Part shown: piece by piece, positions 44,053-57,365 of the stretch
How the letters are laid out: each line of letters starts with the position of its first letter
How positions within the stretch are numbered: position 1 is the stretch's first letter
Assembly: GCA_032622095.1 (NCBI GenBank)
Contig: CP136069.1
Coordinates: forward strand, 88,622,958-88,686,957
Direction: 5' to 3'
DNA from: Siphonodentalium dalli
Taxonomy: Eukaryota > Mollusca > Scaphopoda > Gadilida > Siphonodentaliidae
DNA: 64,000 nt
Made by a program: the position numbers and the translations under genes
Notes under the pieces: model-generated
What the model was told of the DNA's origin: nothing
What the model saw: the letters and a program-made list of their open reading frames with translations, nothing else
Databases searched by the model: none

Positions 44053-44203
44053 GTAATCTTGTGTGTTATGTAAATTTCTTTCTCTGTCTTATTAGTACTA
44101 TATTCTACTTGCGTCGCCGAATATAGACGAGAACAAAAATCTGACCGTCTGCGTCAAGCTCTCCCAGCGTTTCTTAAACAAAGAGATATGATAAGTGTAC
44201 TTT

Positions 44204-45600
44204 TTAGCTCACCTGATATGAAGTTTCCGGTGGAGCTATAGTTATCACTCCGTGTCCGTCAACCGTCCGTTTTTTTCCGTCAGTCTTTCCGTTCGTTAAC
44301 AATATTCGTCGTGTCGGAATTAAATTGTACTATCTCCATTTTGGCTGGAAAATGAGATATTATTATCTTTCGATTCAGTGTGGAATTTCCTGTCCAAAAA
44401 TCACCAGATATCGTGTCTAATGTATACCAAATTTGAATGAGAGTATGTGTAAATATGTTCCACCTCAAAAACTCACTTTGTTGACAGTGCTATATTGTTG
44501 TATCTCCACTGTGGACCAATGAATCTATTTATTTTGTACCACGTGATTAAATAAATTTCAGTGCTAAATGTTGTATCTCGGACCTCCAATAGAAAGAAAT
44601 GGAACCCGAACTTGGCAGAGTGCCAGCGAAGTGAGTAGTTGGAAATAATGCTAGGTGTGAGCATCTTATTTCTAGGATAATTATTTGGTTAAAATAACAC
44701 AGAACATGGCATTATTTCGGATTTTTGCAGGTTTATATGATTAAAAAAACACAAAAACCACTATATCACGGAAACAAAACGGAAAATTTTACACAAAGTG
44801 TTTTTATTCTGATTACACCCAAGATATATATTTTGACTCGAAACTCGTCATATAATAGTATCTTTACACCAGAAATCATACGCGGTGTTTACTATCTTCC
44901 AAAAACAAAATGAGAACATGTGAACCGGGGGGGTCAAAACTTAAACACGATTTCCCACAAAAATGGAAACATGGAGATAGAACAATTTAGTTCTGACGCG
45001 ACGAATTGTCTTCTTCTCCAGAACCATAAGTCAGAATTGAGTCATAGTTATTGTGTAAAATGATCCGCCAGGTCAATTAGGAGCGGAGCCAGATTCCAGA
45101 GACATAACTTTTTCCCTCCGCATTATTTCTTAAAACTTTTTCCCAAGAACCACCAGGTCTATTTAGCTTATATTTGTATGGGTGTCCGTGTGTGACTGAG
45201 ATTAAGATTTGTTCAAATAAGGACGCAACCAGGGCCATAACTATTTCCCTCCATAGTAATTCTTAAAGCGTCTTCTCCTCCAGAACCGCATTACAGAATG
45301 TTGTCATATTTGGTGGGGATAGTCCCTAGGTATCTGTAATTCAGATTTGTTCAAATTGGTTCTCCAGGTCAATTAGGGCCGGAGTCAGAGATTACATGAC
45401 TCTTTTCCTTAATAGTAGTTCTTAAAACGACTTCTTCTCAACAACCATTAGATCTATGTATAGCTTACATTTGGTATGGGAGGTCACGATCTGACTGGCA
45501 TTAAAATTTGTTCAAATTGTGTCACCACGTTAAATATGGACAGAGCCAGCAATTAACATAACTCTTTCCCTCTACAGTAATTCTTGGCCATTTAGGAATA
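44204..45600 (+). repeat. Mollusc-type 'AGCTCACCTG' tandem repeat element
   Basis: Starts TTTTTAGCTCACCTGATATGAAG...GGAGCTAT followed by TCCGTCAACCGTCCG, a well-known style of repeat in bivalve genomes. From about 44990 a unit of about 130 bp recurs four to five times (gatttgttcaaat..., aYaactctttccctc, cttctcctccagaaccR). A related unit occurs at 46400-46490. Confidence 0.6.
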
Positions 45601-47379
45601 TGTAGTTAATGATGCGAATATCCAAGAAGCTCCTTATACTTGCCCGTCGGTGGGTCAAGCACCCATGTTATAAAACAATTGCATTGTGTTCATTCTTTCA
45701 TATTCCCAACACAACACCTTTATATTAAAATCCTTAAAAACATATCTCTTACACTGACAACAATATTTTTCAATAAGCATGCCATTCTACCGGTGTTGAT
45801 GGTAATTACACACATGTCATCTGATCTTATCTTACAATGTTCAATAAACAAATTCCGGTAACAGAACTGTGGGAGAATGTTGTGTTTGGGTCAATAATTT
45901 TAATTTGTTGTGCTAAGCAGTCTAGTTTGTTGACACTTGCATTTTGCTCTGTAACCATATATAAAATATTACTGGCTGGCCAGTCAATTTGGGCTGATAC
46001 ACGTATTTAACAAGTTTGTTTCCAATGAGATATCGTATAAAACATCCCACGAAATCACTAAACTGTTGGATCTCACAGTGAAAGGTCATTTTGAATGGTG
46101 TGAATAGGAACTATGAGATTATTTACACTACTACCCCCACCCTAAATACTTGAACCCCTTCTTAAGATGTTGAACTTTTCAATTTGGGTGCTGATACAGT
46201 TTTGAAAAATTATTCATTATGCATGTAAGATTTATTACAATACTATGTACATATCTGTCAACACTTTCCGTGAGGTGTATATCTATTATGATAAGTTAAA
46301 GAAACAAGTATTAGTGGTGCCATGCTGATTAACCTTTCCATAAACTTTGTTTTCTACTTTTGAAAACGAATTCACCTCAACACCTAAAATATATCCTATG
46401 AAATTAAATTACAAGATCAATGGATCTCATAGAATTGGGATTTGCATTGGTTCAAATAAGGACAGAATATGGTCAGAGCTGCGAGATATAACACTTCCCC
46501 AACCCACGCTATTTATGTTGTTGAATTCAAGTTTGGTACTGCTATATAGATTCCTCATGTAATGTTAAATGTAATAATCTGATATATTATCAGTTAGGTA
46601 TAAGCTTATCTATATATATATTTAGATGATTTAAATGAAGAAAATACTATATAAAGATTGTCAAAATTGTGGGACAACTCAAAATGAGGTCCCAAATTGG
46701 AGTAAAATATTTGAGTTTTTATTTCAAATGCAAATGTATGTTGATATCTGTGCATATTTGTTGCTCTAATAAAAATGTTTATGTTGATACTTATTGATGG
46801 CAGAGGCCCTGGACGTATGTCTGAAAAGGGCTATATTCGATCAAAAGTGCAAGCCAGCTTGTTTCACACACCGTTTTCATGCTCGAATTCCCGAATATCC
46901 ATATCAACATCTCTCCTTAATAAACTTGAATGAAACTTGAACTGGTGGAATGTGATCTCTACGTCATATCTGAGAGTAGGTTCATGGTGTCACGGTGATC
47001 TGAGTGTGAAAGGATACACTATAGTGTGCTGTCAATTGTTTTATTCAACTTTTTCCAAGTCACTTGCCACGCTCATAAATTCATACTTTATGAGTCAATA
47101 GAACACGTGGGCAGCCTGAGACTGTCGGAGTAGCAAATTAATTTTTAATTCTTGCGATCTCAATGAATATATTTGCGATCTGTTTCAATTGCTGGATTGA
47201 ATCAATGTAAATGACACTAGCGTGCAGTCTGTTGACCCGTCCGAATTGCCCCGGTCTGTGTTGATATCCCTGAAGATCATGCATTACATGCCAAAAAAAT
47301 AATACACAGATCTGAGTTGTAAATTGTAATATTCTAAAAACTATAGTACATAATAACAATTGGCCCACGGTATTATAGC
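45601..47379. other. Non-coding region
   Basis: No gene. 46380-46490 is a decayed copy of the preceding tandem unit. 46890-46925 (aataaacttgaatgaaacttgaac) looks like an isolated retroelement tail. Confidence 0.4.
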
Positions 47380-47905
47380 GTCGAAAAAAAAACAAGAGCA
47401 TCGCTAGGGCGTGGCAAAATACGCCCTTTAGCCATTTCGAATTGTATTCCGCAGAATAAAATAATAATTTGAGCTTACGTTTGTAGAATATCTGATATAC
47501 CCCTAATTTCAATGCCAAAACGCATGTAAAATAATTGGACGGAACCCATATTCGAACTTGGCCTGTATCTTTAGCTGGGTAATACACATACCAACTTTGG
47601 TTCAGATCAAATAATCAAAACTGGAGTTATTGGTCGGAAACCAAAAATGTTAACAGACTGTCAAATTATAATTCGAAAAAGGGCCGTAACTCATGTAAAA
47701 AACATTGGACGGAACCCATATTCAAACTTGGCCTGGGAAATACACATATACTAACGTTGGTTCAGATAAAATAATCCAAACTTGAGTTATCGATCGGAAA
47801 CCAAAAATGTTAATGGACAGACAGACGGACGGACGGATATACGTCCGTCCAGACGGACATACGGACGGGCGGACAGACTGATTACATAATATCTTTTTTC
47901 AAAAG
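47380..47905 (-). repeat. Dispersed tandem repeat with CGGA/CCGT hairpin end
   Basis: Two units of about 170 bp (cggaacccatattcRaacttggcctg at 47540 and 47711; ggttcagataaaataatcRaaact; tcggaaaccaaaaatgttaa) are followed by (GGAC)n and a hairpin ATACGTCCGTCC...GGACGGAC near 47840. One side has an ACAAGAGCATCGCTAGGGCG start. Probably a Helitron/HINE-related or SINE-like family; ends not resolved. Confidence 0.45.
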
Positions 47906-50373
47906 GGCGTATAAAAAAACGAAGTGAACTCAATTTCTGGGGAAAGAAGCTTCTGGGGACTTCTGTCCGGACAACATTAGTAGCTTAAATCCCAAATCTA
48001 AATGAAACATACACAGTATAGCGTATATGCCCAGGAACTGTGTTGTGGAAGGAATAATTGTAATGGCCTTGCACTGTGTTTCTCCACAGATCTGAGGCAC
48101 TTATATGGCAGTGTACGTTAGACTGTACAGAGAAGAGATATCAAATTGTATTTCATGTCTGCAAACACTGCTGACCCACTCCACAAATAGCGCGATGCAT
48201 GAGCATGCAAACTATCACACATAACATGTGAGTGTATCATTGCAGTGTAAATTACAGACGCTATTTGTGTATAATACAACATGAATGTTGAGAATCCATA
48301 CAACCCTTGAATTTTTTGAAATCTGTTTGATATGTCTATGTAATATATATGTCACACTCGTCCTATTTACAAAATCGTTTCAACTCGACTCAGTCGTGAC
48401 CTTAGACTTATAAACCGACTGCAAAACCAACGTATTGTCACCAACAAGTTCGATCAATCAATAGTGTTGACTCATCGCACGAGTGTCTTGACATTCATAA
48501 TTACATATAAGTATATATATGTACAGTTGTCATTTTATTTCGTTTCTAAATCAGTATCGTTGAATATGAATACATATCAAGGGCGGATAAAACACGGCAC
48601 ATATGCAGAGCACTGAGCACTGCAGACATTTGAATAGAATTGGGGGAGGGTATACATATGCATGCAAACATTCATAAAGATGTAAATATGTGTCTGATAA
48701 TAATATTATAATAATGGATTAAATATGAATTTAGGCGTGGGTAAACTGGTTGCACGGGATCTGGAGTTTGAACGTCGTTAATTCCCTTTAGTGGTGTAAG
48801 GGGGTGTTTGTCGTTGGGCTTGAATGGAAGCTCATTAAACTTTGGGCTGTTCAAAGTGCTTAATATGATCATTGATTGTCTCGAAAATTGTATGTATAAC
48901 GTAACTGCGGTCGGTATATTGTGATAGCACGCTGGGTATTATGTTCACACACATGAATCCATCCTATAATGGAGAAATTTGCATAATAAAAAAAAATGAT
49001 TCACAAATATTGTCCCATATTACTCATTCAAATCTTGGGAATTTATTTGGATGAATGTCTCATGTTGTAGAATATATCTTTGGAGTAGATTCGTACATAA
49101 ATATAGTGATATAGCATTGATTTTGTCCGCATATCGTCGTGAAATATGAATTTGTATAAAAACACATAAAGGTGGAGGTGTTGTTACATTCGGTGGCGGA
49201 CAACAACACTCGAAGAACGGACGATAGCAATCCATGAACGAACAACATTTAGCTAAGAACTTGACCACTATATGACCAAGTAAAGCGACAGTTTAAGACG
49301 ACTTAAGCACCATTTCTCTATTCTATGATGGCAATATGCAATATGCCGGATTGAAGTGAATAAACCATAATGCTGGCATACTCCAACCCCATAAATACCA
49401 GGATCGAGAAACATGAATTTGTCAAAAATAATCTGTATGGATAAAAAAAAATGTGATCGTTATGATGTAATTGACTACTGGTACCTAGTATATATAATCA
49501 TGCATTATTGGCACTCAGGCGTACTAAGGGAGGAGGGGTCAAATATATTTTACAGGCACGTATAGACAAGTCACGTTCTTCTTTTTATGGGTAATTTTAC
49601 AGAGTTTCATTACTGTTTACATGAACCCACTATATGAAGACCTTGAATTCCTTTAAACCACACTCTTACGATATCGGTCACAAAGGCGCTGGTTGAAAAT
49701 ATTACATGGTTCTAAATTCCCATGTAAGAGGTACATATTCAACGCTGTGGTCAGCGTTATCACTACCCGGAAGATGTATCTCGACACTTTAGAGAATAAC
49801 ACCAGTAACACTCTCATGCTAAAAGCCGGAACATTCACGTTCACACCATGACGAATTCCGCCTGCTGAGTTGTATACGCGCATCGGCGGATGTTACGATC
49901 AAGTGGACTAAGCAGAATTATGATTGTTTTCGTCGAATATATTATGAGATGAATCATCCGCATTAATTTTGTCGACATCATTCAAATTGATTAACTTGAT
50001 GACGTCCCGCCATAATCGTAATCCTTTAATAGACATGTGATGTTGAGGAAGTTTTATTCTTCCTCTGTGTGTGGAGATGGTCTGCATTCGGGGAGTAGAA
50101 AAAGGTAGACAGAATCAAAATGTCCGGCTCTGGGAATTTACCCCCCCCCCCCCCCCCCCCCACCAGCCCCGGCTAGAATTGTCAGTGCCAATAATCATAT
50201 TCACAGAAAACACAGAAGTGCAATCTGCTATTTTGAGAGATAATTCAGAATAAACGACGATGTAACATGACCGGGACGTATTATTGTGATCCCACCAACA
50301 GTTGACGACAAGAAAACTAAGATGCATGCATCAGGTCGGCCGTGAACTATCTACCATAGAATTGTTGTAGCTA
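47906..50373. other. Non-coding region with poly-C tract
   Basis: No gene supported. A run of 21 C lies at 50141-50161. Several open frames up to 80 codons have no protein-like signal. Confidence 0.4.
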
Positions 50374-50760
50374 TCGATTATACATTTTGAAACACCTGTC
50401 TGTATGTATGTATGTATGTATGTGTGTATGCGTGAATGCATGTGTGTATGTGTTATAGACTCTAACACTGCTCGAATTTGGTATTTAACGTGTCAACTTG
50501 ACCTCGCTCATAGGCATGTTTCTGGACCTTGACCGATCCGACTAAAAATTTGTGTGTAGGACTACTTCGATCCCGGGAGCAATATGGACGGGTCCAATTT
50601 CACGTGGGACCATGTTCTCGAACGTGCTGATATAGGCATGTTTCTGGACCAATTGAACAATAGTTTGGCCAGACGCTGTATATACTGGGTACTGTCCAGA
50701 TGGAGGCGATCACAAAAAAAATCCCTAACTAGCCCGAACGAAGTCGAGTACATCAGCTAG
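50374..50760 (+). mobile_element. Helitron-derived element C (387 bp)
   Basis: Starts A|TCGATTATACATTTTGAAACACC then a CTGT/GTATGTAT microsatellite, like the units at 7341-10233. It ends GCCCGAACGAAGTCGAG...CAGCTAG at 50760. It has at least two short core repeats with 'ataggcatgtttctggacc'. Confidence 0.75.
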
Positions 50761-51262
50761 TTTAATATATATTTTGGACATTTGTCTGTCTGTTTGTCTG
50801 TTAGCTATGGCCGGGAAAACTGCCGGACAGATTTGACGAAATTTGATACCTAGGGGAAATTATTTCCAGGGAGTATTTTGGACGGGTCAAATCTTGATCC
50901 CGACCTGACTTTGACATTCAAAAAGATCAATTCAAGGTCAAATCTGGTAAAACGGAAGTATTTCAACGAAATTTGATACCTACTGTTACTTTTGTCCCAG
51001 GAGTGTTTCGGGTGGGTCAAATCATGACCCTGACCTGATCTTGACATTAAAAATTGTCAATTCAAGGTCAAATCGGGTATAAAGCCGGGCGAATTTCGAC
51101 GGGTACTTTTGTCGTGACTTTTGTCCGGGGAGTGTTTTGGACGGGTCAAATCGTGACCCCGACATGACCTTCACCTTTAAAATAGTCAATTCAAGGTTAA
51201 ATCGCGCATTTCTCCGAAAATCAGAGGGGAACATCCCGGACGAAGTGGGGTCCACGAGCTAC
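50761..51262 (+). mobile_element. Helitron-derived element B (about 502 bp)
   Basis: Begins immediately after CTAG of element C with TTTAATATATATTTTGGAC, CTGT microsatellite and GCTATGGCCGGGAAAACTGCC. About three cores follow ('gggtcaaatc.tgacc..gacctga', 'gtcaattcaaggtcaaatc'). It ends CCCGGACGAAGTGGGG...GAGCTAC. Same family as the minus-strand copy at 34325-34728. Confidence 0.75.
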
Positions 51263-52706
51263 TATTATATATTTCTAGATTTAGTTACAAACTAAATACC
51301 TGTATATTGTACAAAGAAATGTTTGACAAATATATCTGTATCAATATTACCATACGGGTCATTAAAATAGATACGACGAAACAAATTTTGAAGGGTGCAT
51401 GTATCAGGTAAATTTTTATATTTCAAATGATGACAGGAATGCAGAAAGTTGAAGTACCTACGTAATACTGGCTATCCGCATGAAGAGATATACATGTATA
51501 TAAAAATCAGATGAGGGATATGTCTGTACAGTTGCTAAACAATTCAGTCATGCAAAAGAGGATCAAAGAGTAAGATACCAAATTGCTGCCTGTGGTAATG
51601 TTTTTTAACGAAATTCGGGAAAATTAGATTACTCTCACCCTGGTTATCCAGAAGATAATTGTGGAATCTGATGACGATCGGACAAGGGTGTCGTCTGTAG
51701 GATCAACCAAATTATTTAGCCATAAAAATAGTAAAATTGAAGATCACCGCTGGCAGTGATGTCTTCACAAGGACAGTTTGAGAACAAAATATGGCTCACA
51801 TCTAGCGGTGACCCAAAATATCCACATAAGAAAAAGTTCTCCAATAAAAGCTGGCTGCAGGGTGCGCCAATTGATTCAAATTCGAAATTTAGCAGGGTGT
51901 ACTGCTTGTGGCCATGTTTTCCCCGCAAATTTGATAGACTGATGGACAAAACCACTGAATCCGTTGAATCAATATACATGTATACATGGATTAATTTATA
52001 TGCATTGTTATACACAGTACTGGTATATAACGGTACTGAAAATAACTATATTACTAGTATACACAAAATAAACCATATATCATGGCTATGGGTTCTAATA
52101 TCCGAACATGACAGCTGAGAACTTGGTGTGAATTAAAGAGTGGTGGTTTCTCAAGCATATCTAACCCTCCACGTTAGAAACATGCCATTAAATGTCATAA
52201 GTATAATCTAGCTTGAGGACAGAAGTGATCCATAAAACCCCCCTTAATTCAACCAGGTCCTCGCGCGATGTATGATCGATCACATGATGATCTAGGGGGA
52301 TTAGAATTGATGTATAAAAACAGCACTGCGTGTAAATATAAAATAAAATAGTGCTACATCTTATTACAGATTATTGCCATATATAATCAGTGATTATACA
52401 GACAGTCTGACAAAATAAAGTTTCAGTGACACTCTATCCGAAGAGGGGAATATTTTCATCTGTTACAGTCAATGGAGCAATTATGAATCTGGAAAGGTGA
52501 AATTTCTAAGTATTACTAGATATCGACATGACGCGATAAAATATAACGTAAATGCAATAAGGCCGCTGGCGACCATTTTTTCCTATGAAATTAAAAAAAT
52601 ATTTGATAGCTCTCATCTGATAGATCAATATCAAGATAAATATGAAGTTTGGTGATGATCGGATGAGTGAAGTGGACTGTGGTCTGTGCTAAACGGTTTA
52701 GTAATG
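51263..52706. other. Non-coding region
   Basis: No gene. 52460-52520 (cagtcaatggagcaattatgaa) is a diverged copy of sequence near 6205. Frames on both strands at 51716-52118 lack recognisable motifs. Confidence 0.4.
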
Positions 52707-53030
52707 CTTAAAAAGATTCTTACCTTAATATTTTTATGTTCACTTTATAAACTTCACTGAGTCATCTTTGTCATGTATTGAGTTTGATATCGTTTGTTAA
52801 CAGTTTATAAATCATGTATGTCTCATGTTTGTTATTTTAATTTATGTGTTTATTATCATTAAATAAAGTTGCATTCCTTAAAAAGATTCTTACCTCAATG
52901 TTTTTATGTTCACTTTATAAACTCCACTGAGTCATCTTTGTCATGTATTGAATTTGATATCTTTTGTTAACAGTTTATAAATTATGTATGTCTCGTGTTC
53001 GTTATTATATTATATACACTTTATAGTGTG
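52707..53030 (+). repeat. Tandem duplication, 170-bp unit
   Basis: 'cttaaaaagattcttacctYaatRtttttatgttcac' occurs at 52707 and 52877, and similarity continues for about 145 bp. The first unit ends with ATTAAATAAAG. The second copy has about 8 differences. Confidence 0.8.
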
Positions 53031-54242
53031 TTTTCAGAACGAAAAAAAATTGAATAAAATCAACAAATTTGTAAATTTAAAAACAATTCAAACGTTGTTG
53101 TATTCCATGTCCCAGCCCGGACATATACACCAAATTTCAATAATATTCATTGAGAAACAACGGACCAAACGCTATATAACACCCGTATACATCTTTTATT
53201 CCGAATCGGACTCGGGTACATGTTATAGTAGGTACCGAATTGACACACGTCGACTGGGCGAGTTGGCCATGGGGCGATTAGGCCGATTCCGGCACATTCT
53301 ATAATTTACCGTATGTATCCGTTTACGCGTAGTTTACTTTAGAAAGTTCCGCAATTAATACCGTAAATAGAGCGACCTTATTTGACAGAGAATGCCTCTG
53401 TTATTGATTATCAAGTTGCTGTACATTAAAAACGACAAATTCACATGCTCGTTCAAGCGCAGTAGTCTATTTTCCCCATGTTAAAGGAAATCCACAAATA
53501 CTAAATAACGCTAACCTACTGCCGAATGTTTGACACGACAACTGTTAACATATTTGGGCTGAATTCATCTGACGCGGTATTATTCCTCAAAATAAACAAC
53601 AAAACCATCGTTACTTGGAAATGTAGTTTGGGCTAACATTTACATAAATCCTCCAGATCAATTATCCGACACACACGTCAGATGAAAAAGTCACATGAAG
53701 TAACCGGCCAAATTGGCCGAAATAAGGGCACGGTAGGCATATCCCAAGAAATGGCTGAACTGTATGCAACACATTATTTCGTGGACGACTTTGGGCGAAT
53801 AATTTTCACCGCGTATATGGGAACATAGGGTGGCCGGCGACGATATACAACGTTTATCAACAAAAAATAATGCTTTGTATGGTTGGAAAATATCACAGAG
53901 AGAGGGCAGTTTATTATTTGCTTAATTAAATAGTGGGAAATTGCCGCAACGTAGATATCGTATTAAGGGTCTAGACCGACAGTAAAGATATCATTTTGTT
54001 ATTCAAAAAATTATATCTTCATGCACTGTGTCTTACTTCTGGTAAAATCAGCTAAACTGTAGCTTGCCGAATGACGTCTTCACTTGAAAGGGGTTTGCTA
54101 CCTATCAGCTGATCTGTTCCGTGTATTGTTTAATTTGGTGTGCTATTATAAGTGATAATGCTGCATAATTTAGCAACTTTAAGCATTAAAACTAATAACT
54201 ATCGACATGGTTGAAGCATATAATAAATGGAACACCTATGAC
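53031..54242. other. Non-coding region
   Basis: No supported gene. It includes 'ggccgattccggcac' / 'ccggccaaattggccg' low-complexity inverted words near 53280 and 53705. Confidence 0.35.
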
Positions 54243-54388
54243 GTTTTGAGTGAATCCCATATTATTTCATTCGTGACTATAGCAGTGGAAATATCAATCT
54301 TCAACTCGCGACCTGCGGTCGCTTGTTGAAAATTTATATTTCCACCGATATAGTCAAGAATGAAATAATTATGGTATTCACTCAAAAC
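54243..54388. mobile_element. Foldback MITE, 146 bp
   Basis: GTTTTGAGTGAATCCC...ATTATTTCATTCGTGACTATAG...GTGGAAATAT on the left is matched in reverse by ATATTTCCACCGATATAGTC...CACTCAAAAC on the right. The arms are about 65-70 bp and roughly 85% complementary, around GCGACCTGCGGTCGC. No target duplication seen. Confidence 0.8.
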
Positions 54389-54468
54389 CCTAAATATCCT
54401 CTTACATGTCCTGTTTCCCAAAAACACGGTCGGTAATTCCACGATACCCGTCGAACACGATCCATATT

Positions 54469-54648
54469 CAAACTGCAAGGCAGAGTTCAGTCCCCTCGCG
54501 ACACTGGTCTGACCACAGTGACTGCCATCACGTATATATAGAATGTAAGGAAAAATATGCCATATTATTCGCTAGACGAATTGGGCGTATACGTATGTTT
54601 CACATTGGACCAGCGTAGCGAGGGGACCGAACTCTTGCTTGCAGTTTG
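54469..54648. repeat. Inverted repeat pair, 40-bp arms
   Basis: CAAACTGCAAGGCAGAGTTC...CCCCTCGCGACACTGGT (54469-54508) and its imperfect reverse complement (54609-54648) flank 100 bp that also folds on itself (tggtctgaccacagtg). Probably a small MITE adjacent to the foldback element. Confidence 0.65.
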
Positions 54649-55017
54649 ATCCGTGGTATGGCATGGCAAGAGCAACAATATTTACTTATCAAAAGTAATC
54701 AGTCGATACCGGGGATCCAATGTATATAAACGTTCTGCGGATGTGATGATGATCCAAGTTATTCATTACATTCTGATCTCAAAGACAGGGAACGTCATAC
54801 AACCCTTCCCCAAGTTCGAGACAAACTGTCAACAGTTGGACATTTCACGCTCGAAACAACCGCAGAATTCAGCAAATTTCAGGTCATATATTATTCTAAG
54901 ATCGCTGTGAAATTTAATTTTTTTTATATTTTGTGTATCGTTTTGTTTTTGCATAAAATGTTATGGACTCAAATGAAGTCTCATTGGGATTTCCGCCGAG
55001 CATTGCATATGAATAGC

Positions 55018-55811
55018 ACAGGTCCCCAGAAAAAAAATGTACCCCACCACAATAATACTTAATCCTATAGATTATATGGCACTGCTCAATAATAATTACA
55101 TTAAGTAAATATCTAATATATGGAACCATTGAAATAGCTGATGACCGACACGACAGGTGACACACAAATGTTGTATATATGCTTGTGTCTGTATTGCTCT
55201 TACGAACCCATTCTATGAAACCCATACTATAATATATTAGACATGGTGTAAACATTTAGTACATGAATAGACCAATTCATTACCTGTCTCCGACAACTCC
55301 ACGACGGGACGCGACTCGAGTAATGCAAGCATAATATTGCTTGCTTTGTCGCACCATTTTATATTATGTCCACCGATGATAAGGTCACTTGTGGAGACGG
55401 CATATATAAGCCATATAGGCTTACAGCCGAATCCACTCCCATACACAAGGAACATGGTAACATGAATTATCAATATATTATATTGTAACAATTATTATTG
55501 GGAATAAATATTATTAAACCAATCCTATAGAAAGGTGTCCAACTGATTTTAACAACTGGTTTGCGTCAGACCTGTGCTCATAACCGGAGTTTTTCTTAAC
55601 CAATTTTTACATGGGATACAACAAATTGTAGAGTAATAAAATATCTTTCTACCTATTTATGAGGCATTTATGTAACAACATGTTTTTGTATTTTTAACCT
55701 GTTTGCGGACTTTGAAAAAATTATGAAAAATTAGGCACGACCAAGTTGGATACCTTTCTATAGGATTAATTATTATTGGTGGGGGTAAATTTTTTTTCAC
55801 TGGGGACCTGT
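55018..55811. mobile_element. MITE-like element with about 50-bp TIRs
   Basis: The left end ACAGGTCCCCAG, A-run, TGTACCCC, ACCACAATAAT, AATCCTATAGA is inverted at the right (TCTATAGGATTAATTATTATT...GGGGACCTGT). An extra internal copy of the inner part lies at 55521-55545. Length is 794 bp with no coding capacity and no clear duplication. Confidence 0.7.
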
Positions 55812-55979
55812 ATTGAATGTTCCAATAGTTAGGTGTCGGATTTACGAAGGCGTGCACTTACGCAGTATGCGTGTTCATTGCTTCAATATATACGTGTACG
55901 TGAACAAATTTCATTTCTTATCGAAATGACCATGCATACATGTGATGACACAATAATTGAAGCTTGAAATCGATATCTA
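55812..55979. other. Non-coding spacer
   Basis: Nothing recognisable. Confidence 0.3.
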
Positions 55980-56398
55980 TTCTCGTTATTTGAAAATGAG
56001 TTTTTCTCTCAAAGATACTTTACATATTAAAGACATATTATGGACTTGTTCGGTGCATGAAACTGATAAATTAATACTCAGGAGCTATGTCAACTGGGGG
56101 AAATGTAGCATTCAACTAACATCGCCCAAAATCTCAAAGAAATCGACCATACAACCCCATAGAAAACACCGTCTGAACTACGTATATTGTAAATATTTAC
56201 ATCTCGATTCGGGAGGCAACAATCGGCGATAAAGTAACGCAACTGATTTCGCCATCGATACTCATTGCATTTAATAAATATATAAGACTGGTTGTGTGTG
56301 TTGTAAATTTGGATTAATTTTCATAAAAATAACTTCTTTGAGCAAGTTATTCTCCATTTCTATTTAATCACCCAACCGTAGTGTTTCACATCACTTTA
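55980..56398 (+). repeat. Dispersed repeat, copy 2
   Basis: Partner of 37320-37716, same orientation. The closing phrase gtgtttcacatcactttaa is shared with 3429-3446, where it precedes a Helitron 3' hairpin. These may therefore be 3'-truncated members of a Helitron-related family. Confidence 0.75.
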
Positions 56399-56739
56399 AC
56401 ACCTTGTCAGGATGTATCAAATTGCATGTCTAAAGGGTAAAGCGTCAATGACAAACTGCTAAGTACATATATCCGTTCGCAGTCTTGCAAGGTGATCGGC
56501 CTCCAGTTCAGAATACCTATACCAAGTCATGTGAGACATATGTATAGAAACCGCAAACTGTCACCCGTCACATGACATTCGTTGAAAGGTTGCGCAAACA
56601 GCTGGTAAATTAGAACTTCGAGCAATACACGTGACGTCTGCATAATTTTAAAAAGATAATCAGCTGACGATATATATACGTCACGGGTATATACCTATAG
56701 TATACATGAACATATACTTTCAACCAGGAAGTATATGGT
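56399..56739. other. Non-coding spacer
   Basis: Nothing supported. 'ggaagtatatggttac' at 56730 resembles the repeat end near 32840. Confidence 0.3.
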
Positions 56740-57365
56740 TACTGCAATTCAATTCAATTTAATTTAATTACTCTTCATCATGTTAGATATTACAGCGTAT
56801 GTGCATAATTACAATATAACAATACATTTATAGTATATAGTGTGCGATGCATGAGGAGTTTTGAGTGATTATTATGTGCAAGATAGTACACAATATATAT
56901 TGACATTCAACATTTATTTAATTCAACAACCCATGGTGCATGGTGTCTTAACGTGTGCGGTTATAGAATGCCACAGGGGAGCATAAAGAATGGCATAACC
57001 CTTTTAATGAATAGTGAAATATTTTGTGTTCTCTTCCCCTTTCCCGAATTGAATAGTTCAATCAATTTAATAATATCCGGTTTTCGGTAGAAGTAGGGTT
57101 TTATATATCTCTCCCGTAGAGTCTGTAATGCAGGGAATTTTAAAATTACATGGAATTCATCACCGAGTTCTAAGTTACATAAAGTACACTTTCTGTCTGA
57201 GTAATATGAACCTACATCACTGCAGCTCATGTGATGTAATACAGAGATAACTATTTTTTGTACAGGCAAAGGGAATTTTTCTCGGTCTTGATCGTCTGAG
57301 ATACAAAAAAAGACTATAATGTCTGAGAAATGATATTCAGTCAGTACATTGTAGTACGTATGCAC
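56740..57365 (-). pseudogene. LINE ORF2 C-terminal zinc-finger fragment with 3' end
   Basis: The minus-strand frame 57365-56961 contains RKCTLCNLELGDEFHVILKFPALQTLRERYI. This is the C-terminal Cys/His block (CxxC...DExH...) that closes ORF2 in many LINEs; the final Cys is replaced by Phe (KFP where CP is usual). About 130 codons remain. On the minus strand the sequence runs on to an AT-rich tail (TTAAATTGAATTGAATTG, complement at 56745-56770), the probable LINE 3' terminus. 5'-truncated and dead. Confidence 0.7.

Noticed and set aside
47138-47587. 149-residue minus ORF with Phe/Tyr/Leu-rich text
   Set aside because: It crosses the start of a dispersed repeat and has no recognisable domain. 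Considered chance.
51716-52118. Overlapping plus (120 aa) and minus (99 aa) ORFs
   Set aside because: Opposite-strand shadows without motif or context support.
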